This document shows, piece after piece, positions 10,707 through 19,343 of a DNA stretch of 59,230 bases. The notes beneath the pieces are model-generated. The model was not told the origin of the DNA. It was given only the letters and a program-made list of their open reading frames with translations, and did not search any database. Origin of the DNA: Acidobacteriota bacterium (GTDB lineage Bacteria > Acidobacteriota > Blastocatellia > RBC074); the NCBI GenBank assembly GCA_016789605.1, contig JAEUQO010000123.1, positions 1 to 59,230 on the forward strand. Direction: 5' to 3'. The first letter of the stretch is position 1; each line of letters begins with the position of its first letter. A program made the translations under genes and the position numbers.

Positions 10707-11927
10707 ATGGCAAGTATTGAAGGCATTCGTATCCAGAATTATCGTGGGTTGAAAGACATCCTTATTGGCCGAACGATAGAAAAGCGCGAGGGCAATCCAT
10801 TGCCTAGACTGATGACTATCATCGGCCCGAATGGAAGCGGAAAGTCCTCTTTGATGGATGCCCTTGGTTTTTTGGGTGACTGCTTACGTTTTGGAGTAGA
10901 AGAAGCGTGCGACCGCCCTCACAGGGGTGGTTTTGAGCGGCTGCGAACACGGGGGCAAACCGGAGCGATACAGTTTGAGATTTACTACCGTCAGGATGCC
11001 AAGAGCCGCCCTATCAGCTACTCACTTCACATTGACTCTGAAAACGATAGACCATTTGTCAGTTACGAGAGGTTGCGACAACGTCGTAAAGGCCAAACAC
11101 ACGGGCAGCCTTTTCCTTTTCTCGAATTACAAAAGGGAAGAGGTTATGCCTGGGCTGGGCAAGCTACATCGAAGCAAGAAGGCAATGAGAAAGTAGAAGT
11201 TAAGCTTGAAGATCGCCAACGCCTCGGAATTACCACTCTAGGAAATCTGGCTAGCCATCCGCGCATTGTTGCTTTTCGAGAATTTCTCGAAGGATGGTAT
11301 CTGTCTTACTTTGTGCCTGAGCTAGCCCGCCTGCTCCCAATGGCCGGGGCACAAAAACATCTGAACCGACAGGGAGATAATCTGGCAAACTATGTCGAGT
11401 ACATGGAGCGGCAACATAAAAAGCGTTTTGCCGATGTTTTAAGACAGGTTTCCAAAAAAATTCCAGGCATCCGTAGTATTAAACCTGAAAGATCAAAAGA
11501 TAACCGGTTGCTCTTATCATTTAACGAGTCTGGATATATTGACCCTTTTTACCAGCAGGATATGTCTGATGGCACGTTGAAAATGCTAGCGTACCTTCTT
11601 TTGTTGGAGGACCCTGAGCCGCCACCACTGGTCGGAATCGAGGAACCTGAGAACGGCTTGCACCATCAACTTCTGGAGCCTCTGGCATTGGAAATGAAAC
11701 ATTACTCTGAACGCGATAAAGGCCCACAAATAGTTGTCACAACACATTCTCCTTACTTTGTTGATGCTCTGACTCCACAAGAAGTATGGGTGATTGAGAA
11801 GGGAAAAGATGGATTTAGTACAGTTGCTTGTGCTGCTGAGCTTCCAACCATCAAGGAGCTTTTTGATGAAGGTATCCCGCTAGGCAGTCTTTGGTACAGC
11901 AATCATTTCGGGAGGGGTAATCCGTGA
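10707..11927 (+). CDS. AAA ATPase of the OLD/RecF-SMC-like type (defense-type)
   Basis: This 406-residue ATPase starts with the typical IEGIRIQNYRGLKD strand-turn. It has Walker A GPNGSGKSS (40-48), a long variable insertion (about 60-275), an ABC-like signature (DMSDGTLKMLA, 285-295), Walker B LVGIEEPENGLHH (308-320) and an H-loop in TTHSPYF (345-351). This is the AAA_21 architecture found in OLD nucleases and in PARIS AriA. It lacks its own nuclease domain, and the next gene supplies a TOPRIM-like protein with overlapping stop and start (GTGA at 11924-11927), so the two probably form one complex. Base composition is visibly AT-richer than the flanking sugar genes, suggesting acquisition by transfer. 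Confidence 0.88.
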   Translation: MASIEGIRIQNYRGLKDILIGRTIEKREGNPLPRLMTIIGPNGSGKSSLMDALGFLGDCLRFGVEEACDRPHRGGFERLRTRGQTGAIQFEIYYRQDAKSRPISYSLHIDSENDRPFVSYERLRQRRKGQTHGQPFPFLELQKGRGYAWAGQATSKQEGNEKVEVKLEDRQRLGITTLGNLASHPRIVAFREFLEGWYLSYFVPELARLLPMAGAQKHLNRQGDNLANYVEYMERQHKKRFADVLRQVSKKIPGIRSIKPERSKDNRLLLSFNESGYIDPFYQQDMSDGTLKMLAYLLLLEDPEPPPLVGIEEPENGLHHQLLEPLALEMKHYSERDKGPQIVVTTHSPYFVDALTPQEVWVIEKGKDGFSTVACAAELPTIKELFDEGIPLGSLWYSNHFGRGNP

Positions 11928-12574
11928 AGTTTCTGGAAATTTTAGTAGAAGGAACTTCAGATCAGCCAACCGTGCGTGTCATTTTGGAGAAGTACTTTCG
12001 GCTGGTTGAAAACCAAGACTTTCGTATCCACCCACATCAGGGGCGCGGGAATTTGTCAAAGAATCCACATCAAGAACCTGATCCGAAGCATCGTGGATTG
12101 CTCGACCTTCTTCCTGCCAAACTAAAAGCTTACGGGAGTCTTTCGAAGGATCGTTGCGTCGTCGTCCTCGTGGATGCGGATGACACCCCTTGCCAAGAAT
12201 TAAAGGCTGAGTTGATTGAGCTACACCGCAAGTTGAAGTCCCGTCCGTCTTGCGCGTTATTTCGTATCGCTGTTGAAGAGACTGAATCCTGGTTTGTTGC
12301 TGACCCTGATGCGGTGAAAAAGGCGTACCCAAAGGCGAAAATTTCTGACCTTGCTAGGGTAAAGCCGGACAGTATCGTTGGGGCGTGGGAACTACTAGCG
12401 AAAGCAATCGGGCGAAAAGCTGAAAACTGTAGCCGGGCCGATAAAACCGAATGGGCAAATAAAATTGCCCCGCACCTTGATTTGGATAACCCCAAATCGC
12501 CAAGCCTAAAGGCATTTCTCACTGGCATCAACAAGCTATTACTGGAATCTCAAACCAATTCTGAAACCTGTTAA
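11924..12574 (+). CDS. DUF4276-family TOPRIM-like protein, partner of the upstream ATPase
   Basis: This 216-residue protein starts with FLEILVEGTSDQPTVRVIL, the acidic strand-loop that begins TOPRIM-type folds. It continues with CVVVLVDADDTPC, carrying the Asp-x-Asp pair, and AVEETESWFVADPDAV, all features of DUF4276 (PF14103). A late KTEWANKIAPHLDL segment is also typical. TOPRIM-like partners of OLD-type ATPases act as nuclease effectors in systems such as PARIS (AriB is a different TOPRIM family, DUF4435). I infer a comparable effector role here; activity is not shown by sequence. The GTG start overlaps the ATPase stop. It ends 14 bp before the sugar-catabolic hydrolase gene. Confidence 0.8.
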   Translation: MKFLEILVEGTSDQPTVRVILEKYFRLVENQDFRIHPHQGRGNLSKNPHQEPDPKHRGLLDLLPAKLKAYGSLSKDRCVVVLVDADDTPCQELKAELIELHRKLKSRPSCALFRIAVEETESWFVADPDAVKKAYPKAKISDLARVKPDSIVGAWELLAKAIGRKAENCSRADKTEWANKIAPHLDLDNPKSPSLKAFLTGINKLLLESQTNSETC

Positions 12575-12588
12575 AAAAAGGACAAGCA

Positions 12589-13428
12589 ATGAAATTCGCA
12601 CAATTCAAAACCAAAACTTCTGACGGCAGTCGGCTGGGATTGCTCAAAGACGACGTGATCGTGGATGTCACCGATGTGGCGTCTGACATGATCTCCCTGA
12701 TCAACGGCGGCGCGGCGGCGTTGCGCGATGCGCAAAACGCCACGGGTAAAGCGGCGTATGCGCTGGACGCCGTGGAATATTTGCCCGCCGTCAACGCGGG
12801 CAAAGTGATCGCCATCGGTCGCAATTATTACGACCACGCCATCGAAGGCGGCTCAGAACCGCCCAAATCGCCGCTGCTTTTCACCAAATTCGTCAATGCA
12901 TTGAATGCGCATAACGCGCCGGTGAAATTGCACGCCATCAGTCAGCAAATTGACTTCGAAGCGGAATTGGCCGTCGTCATCGGCAAACGCGCCAGCCAGG
13001 TCAAAGAAGAAGAAGCGCTCGATTATGTGTTTGGTTACACCTGCCTGAACGACGTCAGCGCGCGTGACCTGCAATTTGCCGATGGCCAGTGGGTGCGCGG
13101 CAAAGGCCTGGACGGATTCGCACCGCTCGGCCCTTTCATCACCACCAAAGATGAAGTCGCCGATCCGCAGGCGCTGAAAATCGAAGGCATCCTCAACGGC
13201 GAAGTCATGCAGTCGTCCAACACCGACAAGATGATCTTCAAGGTGGCCTACTTGATTCATTACATCACCCAGGCCATCACGCTGGAACCGGGCGATGTGA
13301 TCGCCACCGGCACGCCCGAAGGCGTCGGCGTCTTCCGCACACCGCCCGTGCTGCTCAAAGACGGCGACGTGTTTGACGTCGTGATTGAAAAACTCGGCAC
13401 GCTGCGCAACAACTTCGTCAACCCGTAA
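12589..13428 (+). CDS. Fumarylacetoacetate hydrolase family protein
   Basis: This 279-residue enzyme has a short N-terminal domain and the FAH catalytic domain: KVIAIGRNYYDHA (substrate loop), DFEAELAVVIG (metal-binding acids), YTCLNDVSARDLQ (third metal ligand region), and the closing IATGTPEGVGVFRTPP. Members cleave C-C bonds or hydrolyse or dehydrate 2-keto acids; in oxidative sugar pathways they act on 2-keto-3-deoxy acids. The ribosome-binding site AAGGA and its position suggest it was originally adjacent to the permease gene. It is the last gene before a strong terminator. A role in the final steps of sugar-acid breakdown is inferred from context. Confidence 0.88.
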   Translation: MKFAQFKTKTSDGSRLGLLKDDVIVDVTDVASDMISLINGGAAALRDAQNATGKAAYALDAVEYLPAVNAGKVIAIGRNYYDHAIEGGSEPPKSPLLFTKFVNALNAHNAPVKLHAISQQIDFEAELAVVIGKRASQVKEEEALDYVFGYTCLNDVSARDLQFADGQWVRGKGLDGFAPLGPFITTKDEVADPQALKIEGILNGEVMQSSNTDKMIFKVAYLIHYITQAITLEPGDVIATGTPEGVGVFRTPPVLLKDGDVFDVVIEKLGTLRNNFVNP

Positions 13429-13451
13429 CGCGGCAACGAAGCAAACACAAG

Positions 13452-13494
13452 AACGGCTCGGCATTGATCTCGCATCAACGCCGAGCCGTTTTTT
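13452..13494 (+). terminator. Rho-independent terminator of the sugar cluster
   Basis: Arms AACGGCTCGGC (13452-13462) and GCCGAGCCGTT (13480-13490) form an 11-bp stem followed directly by a T run to 13494. It lies 24 bp after the last catabolic gene. Confidence 0.88.
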
Positions 13495-13572
13495 CATGGG
13501 CGGTGCATCTTTGTACAGCGCCGCTGAGCTCTCAATAACAGCCTGTCTCACCGCCATCTTGCCGCCCGCAAG

Positions 13573-14580
13573 TTATTTCTGCGCTTGCGTGTGCTTCAAA
13601 ATCCAATCCGTCAGCAGATATATGTAATCGGAGTCAGGTCTGCGTCCGTGCAACCAGCTTTCCGTTTGCAGGCTATGGTCAGTCCGGGCGAATACTTGAA
13701 AGGTAACGTCGCGGTTACCAGCGCGCGTGAAAGCCTGCGCAATTGCCGCCCGGCTTTTTGCGACAGGCACAAGCACGTCGTTGTCGCCCCACACCGCCAG
13801 CACCGGAACGCGCACCTGTTCCAACATCGGGATCGGGTCGTAATCCATTTTTGTGCGATACCAACGCCACCACCAGTTGTCAGACGCAATCGTCCCTCCC
13901 AGAGCAGAAGCCCAAGGCTTTTGGCGGATGGCGTCTTTGGCGTCTGCATACGCCTGCCAGCCGGTGCCTGTGCGCGCGTAATCATGCATCAACGTCACCG
14001 TGGCAAGCCCTTGCGCGACATCCTCTTCTGCATTGGTCACGGCACGAATCAAACGCTCGTTTTGGTATACATTCTGCTCCGCAAACGTCACGCCAACCGC
14101 CGATTGCATAATCACAAACCTGACATCCGCTGAACGCGAAGCAATCCAGGGAGCGATAATCGCGCCTTCACTTCCGCCCCAGGCGCCGATTCGGCTCCCA
14201 TCAATGGCAGCCTGACTCTTGAGAAAATGAATCCCGGCCAGTGCATCATCAGCCAAGACGCTAAACGGACTTGTCTTCCAGTTTCCCCCAGAGTCGCCAA
14301 CGCCTCGCTTATCGTAAATCAGAACCGCAATCCCTTTTCTCGCCAACAAGTCAGCATAAAACCGATATTGTTCCCGGCTATCGTCGCCTGATCCATGAAT
14401 AAAGATGACGGCAGGATGCGGCCCCGCTTGCGCTGGCGTATACAGCGTGCCCGCCAGGGTGACCTCTCCGCTATTAAACCGCACCTCTTCCAGGTGAGGC
14501 TGGCGCAACCAGCGGATTACGCCAAATGCCGACACAATAAGGACCACAATCAAAACGAGAACAAGAATTTTCCTCTTCAT
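13573..14580 (-). CDS. Membrane-anchored alpha/beta hydrolase
   Basis: This 335-residue protein has one N-terminal hydrophobic segment (about residues 5-22), placing the hydrolase domain outside the cytoplasm. HGSGDDS supplies the oxyanion region and GGSEG (135-139) the nucleophile elbow. Asp in WGDNDVLVPV and His in RTDHSLQ complete the triad. The motif set is that of the dienelactone-hydrolase/acyl-peptidase-like branch with YDKRGVGDSGG. It probably hydrolyses an ester or small peptide at the cell envelope. It starts 5 bp after the methyltransferase stop on the same strand, so the two are probably co-transcribed. Confidence 0.85.
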   Translation of the reverse strand: MKRKILVLVLIVVLIVSAFGVIRWLRQPHLEEVRFNSGEVTLAGTLYTPAQAGPHPAVIFIHGSGDDSREQYRFYADLLARKGIAVLIYDKRGVGDSGGNWKTSPFSVLADDALAGIHFLKSQAAIDGSRIGAWGGSEGAIIAPWIASRSADVRFVIMQSAVGVTFAEQNVYQNERLIRAVTNAEEDVAQGLATVTLMHDYARTGTGWQAYADAKDAIRQKPWASALGGTIASDNWWWRWYRTKMDYDPIPMLEQVRVPVLAVWGDNDVLVPVAKSRAAIAQAFTRAGNRDVTFQVFARTDHSLQTESWLHGRRPDSDYIYLLTDWILKHTQAQK

Positions 14581-14585
14581 AGGCG

Positions 14586-15380
14586 TCAGTGAGTTGTTGG
14601 CACTCGGCCTTTCACTGCGTTGGCGCGTGCGCTGTAGGTAATCTGTCCAGCAGCGTCTATCGGCAGGCGTGCGCGCTGCAATTCTTTGAGATGTGCCAGC
14701 TCTGCGGGCGTCATCGCGGCCAGCTTGGCTCCGACACTCGGAGCGCCCAGAACCGTCGTCCAGTAATCATCGAAATCGGCAAAGGTTCGTTGCACCGTAA
14801 TTTCCCGCGTTTCGACGGATTCAAGCCCTGCCGCAACCCAGAAATCCCGCAGCGTATCCAGGGAAGCCGCCCCCGGATTGGGCGGTTCCGGCACGGTCAT
14901 CCCAAGCTCGCGCATAGCCGCCAACAGCGTTTCGTAAGGAAAGCCGCCGCCCAACAGGTCCCAGCCATAAGCCGTGACGACGCCTCCCGGACTGACCACG
15001 CGCACCATTTCAGCGACGCCTTGGGCCGGTTCGGGCACAAAGAAAATCACGAGCGGCATCACCGCAACATCAAACGCATCATCGGGAAAAGGCAACGCCA
15101 TCGCATCGCCTTGCTGAAACTGGGCAATGCGCGACGCCGGACGGGTGCGCGCATAAACAAGCTGGCCTTCAGACGGGTCTATTCCCTGCACTGAGACGGG
15201 CGCGCAGCGTTCGACCAGCATTTCGGTAAAGGCTCCGTTGCCACAGCCAACATCCAGCCAGCGCAACCCCGCGTTTGGGGCCAACCAGTCCAGAAACGTT
15301 TCCCCGGCAAGCTGGCTCCAAATGCCCATATATCGTTCGTAGGTCGCTCCGTCATCGAAGCGAATTTGGTTGTCTGTCAT
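14586..15380 (-). CDS. Class I SAM-dependent methyltransferase
   Basis: This 264-residue protein has motif I LRWLDVGCGNGAFTEML (about 38-54), an acidic post-I (GIDPSEGQL), motif II area FDVAVMPLVIFFV and the following EMVRVVSPGG. This is the Methyltransf_11 pattern of UbiE-like small-molecule methyltransferases. The start is supported by a ribosome-binding site (GGGAG) 6-7 bases upstream. Its substrate is unknown. The hydrolase gene follows after 5 bp. Confidence 0.88.
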   Translation of the reverse strand: MTDNQIRFDDGATYERYMGIWSQLAGETFLDWLAPNAGLRWLDVGCGNGAFTEMLVERCAPVSVQGIDPSEGQLVYARTRPASRIAQFQQGDAMALPFPDDAFDVAVMPLVIFFVPEPAQGVAEMVRVVSPGGVVTAYGWDLLGGGFPYETLLAAMRELGMTVPEPPNPGAASLDTLRDFWVAAGLESVETREITVQRTFADFDDYWTTVLGAPSVGAKLAAMTPAELAHLKELQRARLPIDAAGQITYSARANAVKGRVPTTH

Positions 15381-15430
15381 TTTTTCTCCCTGAGTCGCTG
15401 TTTCGCTCTGAGCCTGTCGTCAGATGGAAT

Positions 15431-16549
15431 TCAATCGCCGTCTATCAGCCCATGGGCGATGCAGGACGCTTTGTATGTTTGTAAATCTTCGTGGCGCTGC
15501 AACCGGTAATGCGCGCCTGCCTGTTCAGCCGAACGGTGCGCCGCTTCGGCAAAAACCTGCGCATCCAACACTTCGTTTTGCGTGACGGCGAAAGCCGCGC
15601 CGCGTGCCAGGTCTTCGCGAAACTGTTCATGCGCGCGACGATATGCCAGATCAAAACGCGGAAGGAATTCCGGGTAATTTCCCGTCAGATGCGTCATCGC
15701 AAAACTTTGCGACGCGGGATGCAGCTTGCCGTCTGATTGCCAAACTTCCACGTGGATGGGTCCCGGATACCCGGCAAAACGGCCTGTGTGGATCGTGCCT
15801 TTGGTGCCGATGATGTAAGTCTCGTTGTTGTACCCGGAAGAATGCGTGCGGCTGAGATCAAGACGCCCCAATACGCCCACTGGCGTCGTGAACGTGACAA
15901 AAGCGGTATCACCGCCTTCGTCAATCGGACTGGCATACCCTCGCGTATGATGCACGCTCGCCCAAACTTCGTTGGGGAATTCGTCCAGCAAAAAGATCGC
16001 TTCGTCTGCGACGTGAATGCCCATATCAATGATCAACCCTCTGCTGCTATAGGTCGCCGGCGGAGGATACTGGTCGCGCAGAATGCAACGGATTTCCCGT
16101 ATGGCGCCCACCACTCCGGATTGAATCAGTTGCCGCGTATACAACAGCGCCGAGTCATAACGCCGCTGCAAACCGATTTGAATCTGGTGCGGATCGCGGC
16201 CAATGGTTTCGACAAAATCAAAGGCCTCCTGCAATCCATCCGTCAGGGGCTTTTCCAAATAGATCGGGACCTTCGCCCTGACAAACGGCAGGGCGTCTTT
16301 GGCGTGATTTTTGGTATGCGAAGCAATAATCACGGCGTCCAACTCACCCGCCATCTCTTGCGCCATCTGCGCCGGGTCAGTAAACGCGCTCACACCGCCA
16401 ACGGCGAGTTCATCCTGTGCCGCCGCCACCGCAGCCTGCGCTTCATCGCCGATGGCGACGATCTGATGCCCCTGCTCCTGAACAATCGCCGCATGCACTT
16501 TGCCAATTCGGCCAACTCCAAACACCCCGTAACGATACGTTTTGTCCAC
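15431..16549 (-). CDS. Gfo/Idh/MocA-family oxidoreductase (inositol/sugar dehydrogenase-like)
   Basis: I chose the GTG start at 16549, preceded by GGAGAG at a good distance; an in-frame start 19 codons earlier would add a non-conserved tail. The 372-residue protein begins with RYGVFGVGRIGKVHAA, the NAD(P)-binding motif. It has the family's conserved EKP (PIYLEKPLTDGL) with the catalytic-site Lys, and a C-terminal beta domain with IDMGIHVADEAIFLL that carries the catalytic His/Asp pair. Members oxidise sugars or inositols at a ring hydroxyl. It lies opposite the sugar clusters and may add to sugar oxidation, but is a separate unit. Confidence 0.88.
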   Translation of the reverse strand: MDKTYRYGVFGVGRIGKVHAAIVQEQGHQIVAIGDEAQAAVAAAQDELAVGGVSAFTDPAQMAQEMAGELDAVIIASHTKNHAKDALPFVRAKVPIYLEKPLTDGLQEAFDFVETIGRDPHQIQIGLQRRYDSALLYTRQLIQSGVVGAIREIRCILRDQYPPPATYSSRGLIIDMGIHVADEAIFLLDEFPNEVWASVHHTRGYASPIDEGGDTAFVTFTTPVGVLGRLDLSRTHSSGYNNETYIIGTKGTIHTGRFAGYPGPIHVEVWQSDGKLHPASQSFAMTHLTGNYPEFLPRFDLAYRRAHEQFREDLARGAAFAVTQNEVLDAQVFAEAAHRSAEQAGAHYRLQRHEDLQTYKASCIAHGLIDGD

Positions 16550-16759
16550 AATGTCTCTCCTGCTGATTGTCGAGATGGAAATGCTGCGCCGTCCGTGAGA
16601 GCTCAATCCACGAACCGAATCTTGCGCAGAGCCACTCTAACGCGCCGTTTCAGCAGAGACAAAGCGCAACGCAAAGAGCGCAGATGATGTCGCGTTGTTT
16701 TGGCTGAGAGGTCAGATTGGTTTTTGGAATACGTCCAACAGTTGTGGGCTCAAAACAAA

Positions 16760-16790
16760 GGCCGAAAAAGATTCATTCTCTTTTTCGGCC
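16760..16790 (-). terminator. Terminator hairpin after the NTF2-like gene
   Basis: Twelve-bp arms (16760-16771 and 16779-16790) with an A-rich foot on one side and a T-rich foot on the other, loop of 7 bases, 32 bp after the stop codon at 16822. It could work on both strands. Confidence 0.7.
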
Positions 16791-16821
16791 CCCGGTTTTC
16801 TCATCACTGCTGCTGGCCAGG

Positions 16822-17250
16822 TTATCCGCCTGCCACGGGTGACAGCGGCTTGGATTCAGTATTGGCCTCGTGTGCGACAGCGACGACAATTTTCCACGTG
16901 TCGGAATTAGCACGAAGAATGTAGGTGAACCCGAATCGAGCAATCTCAGTCTGTGATGCGCCGTAGCGAATGAACACACCGGTGAGTTCGACAAGCCCTG
17001 CTGCCAGCGTACGCATTGTGACGTCGCTGATTTCGGTTTTGTGATAGCCCTGGCTTTTCGCATGCTCAATCAGGTGATTGGCAAGTACGAATGCCGTTGC
17101 TTCATCCTGTACAACCCAGACTCCGTCAGGGCGAATAAACGTACACGGCAGCTCGTAAAAAGGTACGACCTGCTTGGCCTGTAACGACTCAAACGCTTGA
17201 ACATACGTAGACAGCATCTTGAATGGAGTCTGACTCATACTTGTACTCAA
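16822..17250 (-). CDS. NTF2/SnoaL-like small protein
   Basis: This 142-residue protein has an amphipathic N-terminal helix (MLSTYVQAFESLQAKQVVPFYELP), a short strand with WVV, then strands resembling GVFIRYGASQTEIARFGFTYIL and WKIVVAVAHE at the end. The order and length fit the NTF2-like cone-shaped fold used by SnoaL/DUF4440 proteins. No catalytic set is evident, so binding or an unknown small-molecule reaction is possible. It has its own terminator downstream. Start is taken at 17250; a second Met lies five codons in. Confidence 0.6.
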   Translation of the reverse strand: MSTSMSQTPFKMLSTYVQAFESLQAKQVVPFYELPCTFIRPDGVWVVQDEATAFVLANHLIEHAKSQGYHKTEISDVTMRTLAAGLVELTGVFIRYGASQTEIARFGFTYILRANSDTWKIVVAVAHEANTESKPLSPVAGG

Positions 17251-17289
17251 TCTTACCGTTGTCGCGTATTTGGCGCTCCCCCGAGTGGC

Positions 17290-17691
17290 TTACACCGTCT
17301 TTGCTTGCGTCTGAACCAGCCAGCACACAAACAAGCTTCCAAAGAGCAAGTCGCCACTGGCCCCCAACGCCGCTTTCATCGGCAGATCGCCTGCCAGCCA
17401 ACACGCGGCCATCGTGACAAAGAAAGCGAGTTTGCCTGCTGCCGCCACGGCAACAAAGACCCGTGGCGCGCGGGCCGTCCACGCACACCACCCGTAAGCG
17501 ACGCCAAAGACGAAAATGAACTCGGCGATGATCCACAAATAAAGCGGGTGGCCCGCTGCTGGCAAGCCCATCATTTCGCGCCCCAGCGTTATCTGGGGAA
17601 CAAAGGTGACTGCCCCCAGCAGATTCATCACCGCCGTCGCCCACAAGGCTGCTCGCATCCACTTCGGTACGTTCGTCATAAGTTTGCTCAT
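17290..17691 (-). CDS. Small integral membrane protein, four predicted helices
   Basis: This 133-residue protein consists mainly of four hydrophobic segments: near residues 12-32, 48-68, 78-98 and 105-125. I do not recognise a family beyond small multi-pass membrane proteins of this size. No clear ribosome-binding site decides between Met 1 and Met 5. It lies 39 bp upstream of the NTF2-like gene on the same strand, so they may be co-transcribed. It marks the left boundary of the integron-like region. Confidence 0.6.
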   Translation of the reverse strand: MSKLMTNVPKWMRAALWATAVMNLLGAVTFVPQITLGREMMGLPAAGHPLYLWIIAEFIFVFGVAYGWCAWTARAPRVFVAVAAAGKLAFFVTMAACWLAGDLPMKAALGASGDLLFGSLFVCWLVQTQAKTV

Positions 17692-17713
17692 TACGGATGA
17701 TTACCGTCTCGGC

Positions 17714-17944
17714 TCATACCGCATCGCCACCGCCCCCGAACCAAATTCCTGCCGGCCCGGTCGAGATTTTCCACAGCGTGACGGTGCAACTCTTCGTCTG
17801 GTGCGATGACACGATGATCGCAGCACCCGTCCAAGGTAACGTTAATGGAATACCGAAGAGGTCGCATATTGCCTTGTCCTTTTTGCTGTTGGGAATGGCT
17901 ATGGTTTGCAAGAACGTCGCCGTGTCGCCTGACAATAGGGTCAC
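17714..17944 (-). CDS. Possible remnant cassette ORF
   Basis: This 76-codon reading frame starts inside the decayed attC site at 17927-18014 and ends 23 bp before the membrane protein gene. It would encode a neutral, Thr/Ser/Gly-rich peptide with two cysteines and no signal peptide. The position directly after an attC is where a cassette ORF would start, so it may be the leftover of a last cassette. There is no ribosome-binding site and no family match I can name; it may not be a gene. Confidence 0.25.
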   Translation of the reverse strand: MTLLSGDTATFLQTIAIPNSKKDKAICDLFGIPLTLPWTGAAIIVSSHQTKSCTVTLWKISTGPAGIWFGGGGDAV

Positions 17945-18014
17945 CCGGCGTAGCCGTGTGACCGTGATATTCGCGCCGCCGGACGGCCCTGCTCCGCTGC
18001 AGTATGTGTTCGGC
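17927..18014 (-). repeat. Decayed attC-like site
   Basis: Aligned with the site at 21012-21100, the arms and much of the interior agree (CACCCGGCGTAGCCGTG against CACCGGGCGTGGCCGTG). The core triplets have changed: on the minus strand, GTCAGGC replaces GTTAGGC and GCCGAAC stands for RYYYAAC. Each core has one mismatch to the consensus. It ends 7 bp after the gene at 18021, the expected place for a cassette's attC. Confidence 0.6.
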
Positions 18015-18020
18015 GGCGAC

Positions 18021-18620
18021 TCATCTTTCTTCTTGCGTTTTCACCCCGGCAAAGCTCCCACGAACCTTGAGCGGTTGGTACGGCCATGCAGCAGTTTTTC
18101 CTGAGACGGCATTTTTGCAGATTGCGACTTCTAGTTGGAAGCTCCCGTCGAATTCATCAGAACCCGGGCGCGCGGTGGTGTGAAGATAGCCAACGGACAG
18201 GTCTGCGGGGCGACAGTTGAATTTCAATGCTCTGCCCCCAAGTTTTACCGGAAAGGCGACGTATGTTCCTTGCGTGAGCCGTCCTTCGCTGTCGGTCTCA
18301 ATCAACACATCCCAGCCGCCATCGGCGCTAAGCTCGATACGATCTGCTGCTATCGTCCCGACCTGAGCGCCGGGACTTGCCTGATCGAACCTCGGTCCGT
18401 GATCGTACCCCAAGATAGCGCCAGGGATTTCCCAGGGTGCGCGGCCTGAATTAAAGGCAGGCATCCCGACCTGAACCTCAAAAGCCGGCCCCCCAATTAA
18501 TCGCGAAGTTTCCGACACACGCTGGCCAACCGGCTTGTCACTTCGCAGTCTCAGCACGACGATACAGGCAAGCAGCAACGCCAGCCCGATTATGATCCCC
18601 AATATCTTCTTGCCACGCAT
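18021..18620 (-). CDS. Membrane-anchored or secreted hypothetical protein (cassette-region)
   Basis: The ATG at 18620 is chosen because GGGAG lies 10 bases upstream; an alternative ATG at 18647 overlaps the previous stop (TAATG). The 199-residue product has one N-terminal hydrophobic helix (KKILGIIIGLALLLACIVVL) and a beta-rich remainder with GTYVAFPVKLGG. I do not recognise a family. It directly follows the GspG-like gene and ends just before a decayed attC, so it was probably carried in by the integron, perhaps as part of a two-gene cassette. Confidence 0.55.
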   Translation of the reverse strand: MRGKKILGIIIGLALLLACIVVLRLRSDKPVGQRVSETSRLIGGPAFEVQVGMPAFNSGRAPWEIPGAILGYDHGPRFDQASPGAQVGTIAADRIELSADGGWDVLIETDSEGRLTQGTYVAFPVKLGGRALKFNCRPADLSVGYLHTTARPGSDEFDGSFQLEVAICKNAVSGKTAAWPYQPLKVRGSFAGVKTQEER

Positions 18621-18646
18621 CACAACAACACTCCCAGTACTGTTCA

Positions 18647-19135
18647 TTACCAATCGCGGTATCTGGTTCCGTCCGAAGCAAATTTCTCACTTTTACTAAA
18701 TACCTGGCAGACGTTTTGCCCACCCCACGCCACTGCTTGCGGCTCGTCTTGCGTTGAGCGTAACTCCCAATCTGCTTTTCCGGTAATGGGATCAATAGGA
18801 ATCCGTTTTAGAAACTGGATGTAGTATTTCTTGTTGGGTGGACGGATTCCCTCAACGAGCGTGGCCAAGGTCGGTGGGTAGCATTGATCATCTTTTCTTC
18901 GATCAATTGGACCAACCAGCCCCTGACCACAGACACTCTTATACTCTTTGATGGCCTCACGAATTTCTGCCAAGGCCTTTCGTAATTCTTTCTCTTTGTC
19001 ATCTTCACTCCCCTTGAGCAGTGCGAAGTCATTTTTCCGCAATTTCTCAGGGAAGACGACAGTTGGCTGTTTTGTCAACGCGCCAGACAGAGTTGCAATC
19101 AACAGGCTACTCATTAGAAGTTTCGACACACTCAT
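18647..19135 (-). CDS. Secreted GspG/pseudopilin-like protein lacking a prepilin motif
   Basis: This 162-residue protein begins with a hydrophobic export signal (LLMSSLLIATLSGAL). It ends with a segment typical of GspG-like pseudopilins: RIPIDPITGKADWELRST, then AWGGQNVCQVFSKSEKFASDG. Those proteins normally start with the type IV prepilin motif (Gly before Phe-Thr-Leu-Ile-Glu), which is missing here. Instead there is a plain signal and a charged helical stretch (KEKELRKALAEIREAIKEYK). It may be a soluble pseudopilin-domain protein. It lies in the cassette region. Confidence 0.6.
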   Translation of the reverse strand: MSVSKLLMSSLLIATLSGALTKQPTVVFPEKLRKNDFALLKGSEDDKEKELRKALAEIREAIKEYKSVCGQGLVGPIDRRKDDQCYPPTLATLVEGIRPPNKKYYIQFLKRIPIDPITGKADWELRSTQDEPQAVAWGGQNVCQVFSKSEKFASDGTRYRDW

Positions 19136-19343
19136 ATTGGCCTCCTAAAAAATAACATCCTTAACTTCGTCAGTAACACTTAAGCGTCTTTTTGTCCTTA
19201 CTGACCGTCCGTCACCAAACCCATTGGCTTGCTCGGAAATAAAAGCCTTGGAAGAGATCGGAAACTTGCCGGTGCAGATGGTTCCCTTGCCGACGACGTC
19301 TCCGCTTGCGCTACAATTGGGCCATGATTTTCGACAATGTGAA
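19136..19343. other. Gap between two cassette-region genes, no attC recognised
   Basis: This 208-bp stretch separates the GerMN-like gene from the GspG-like gene. I looked for paired RYYYAAC/GTTRRRY cores and complementary arms and found none. Either the genes belong to one cassette or an attC has been lost. Confidence 0.5.
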
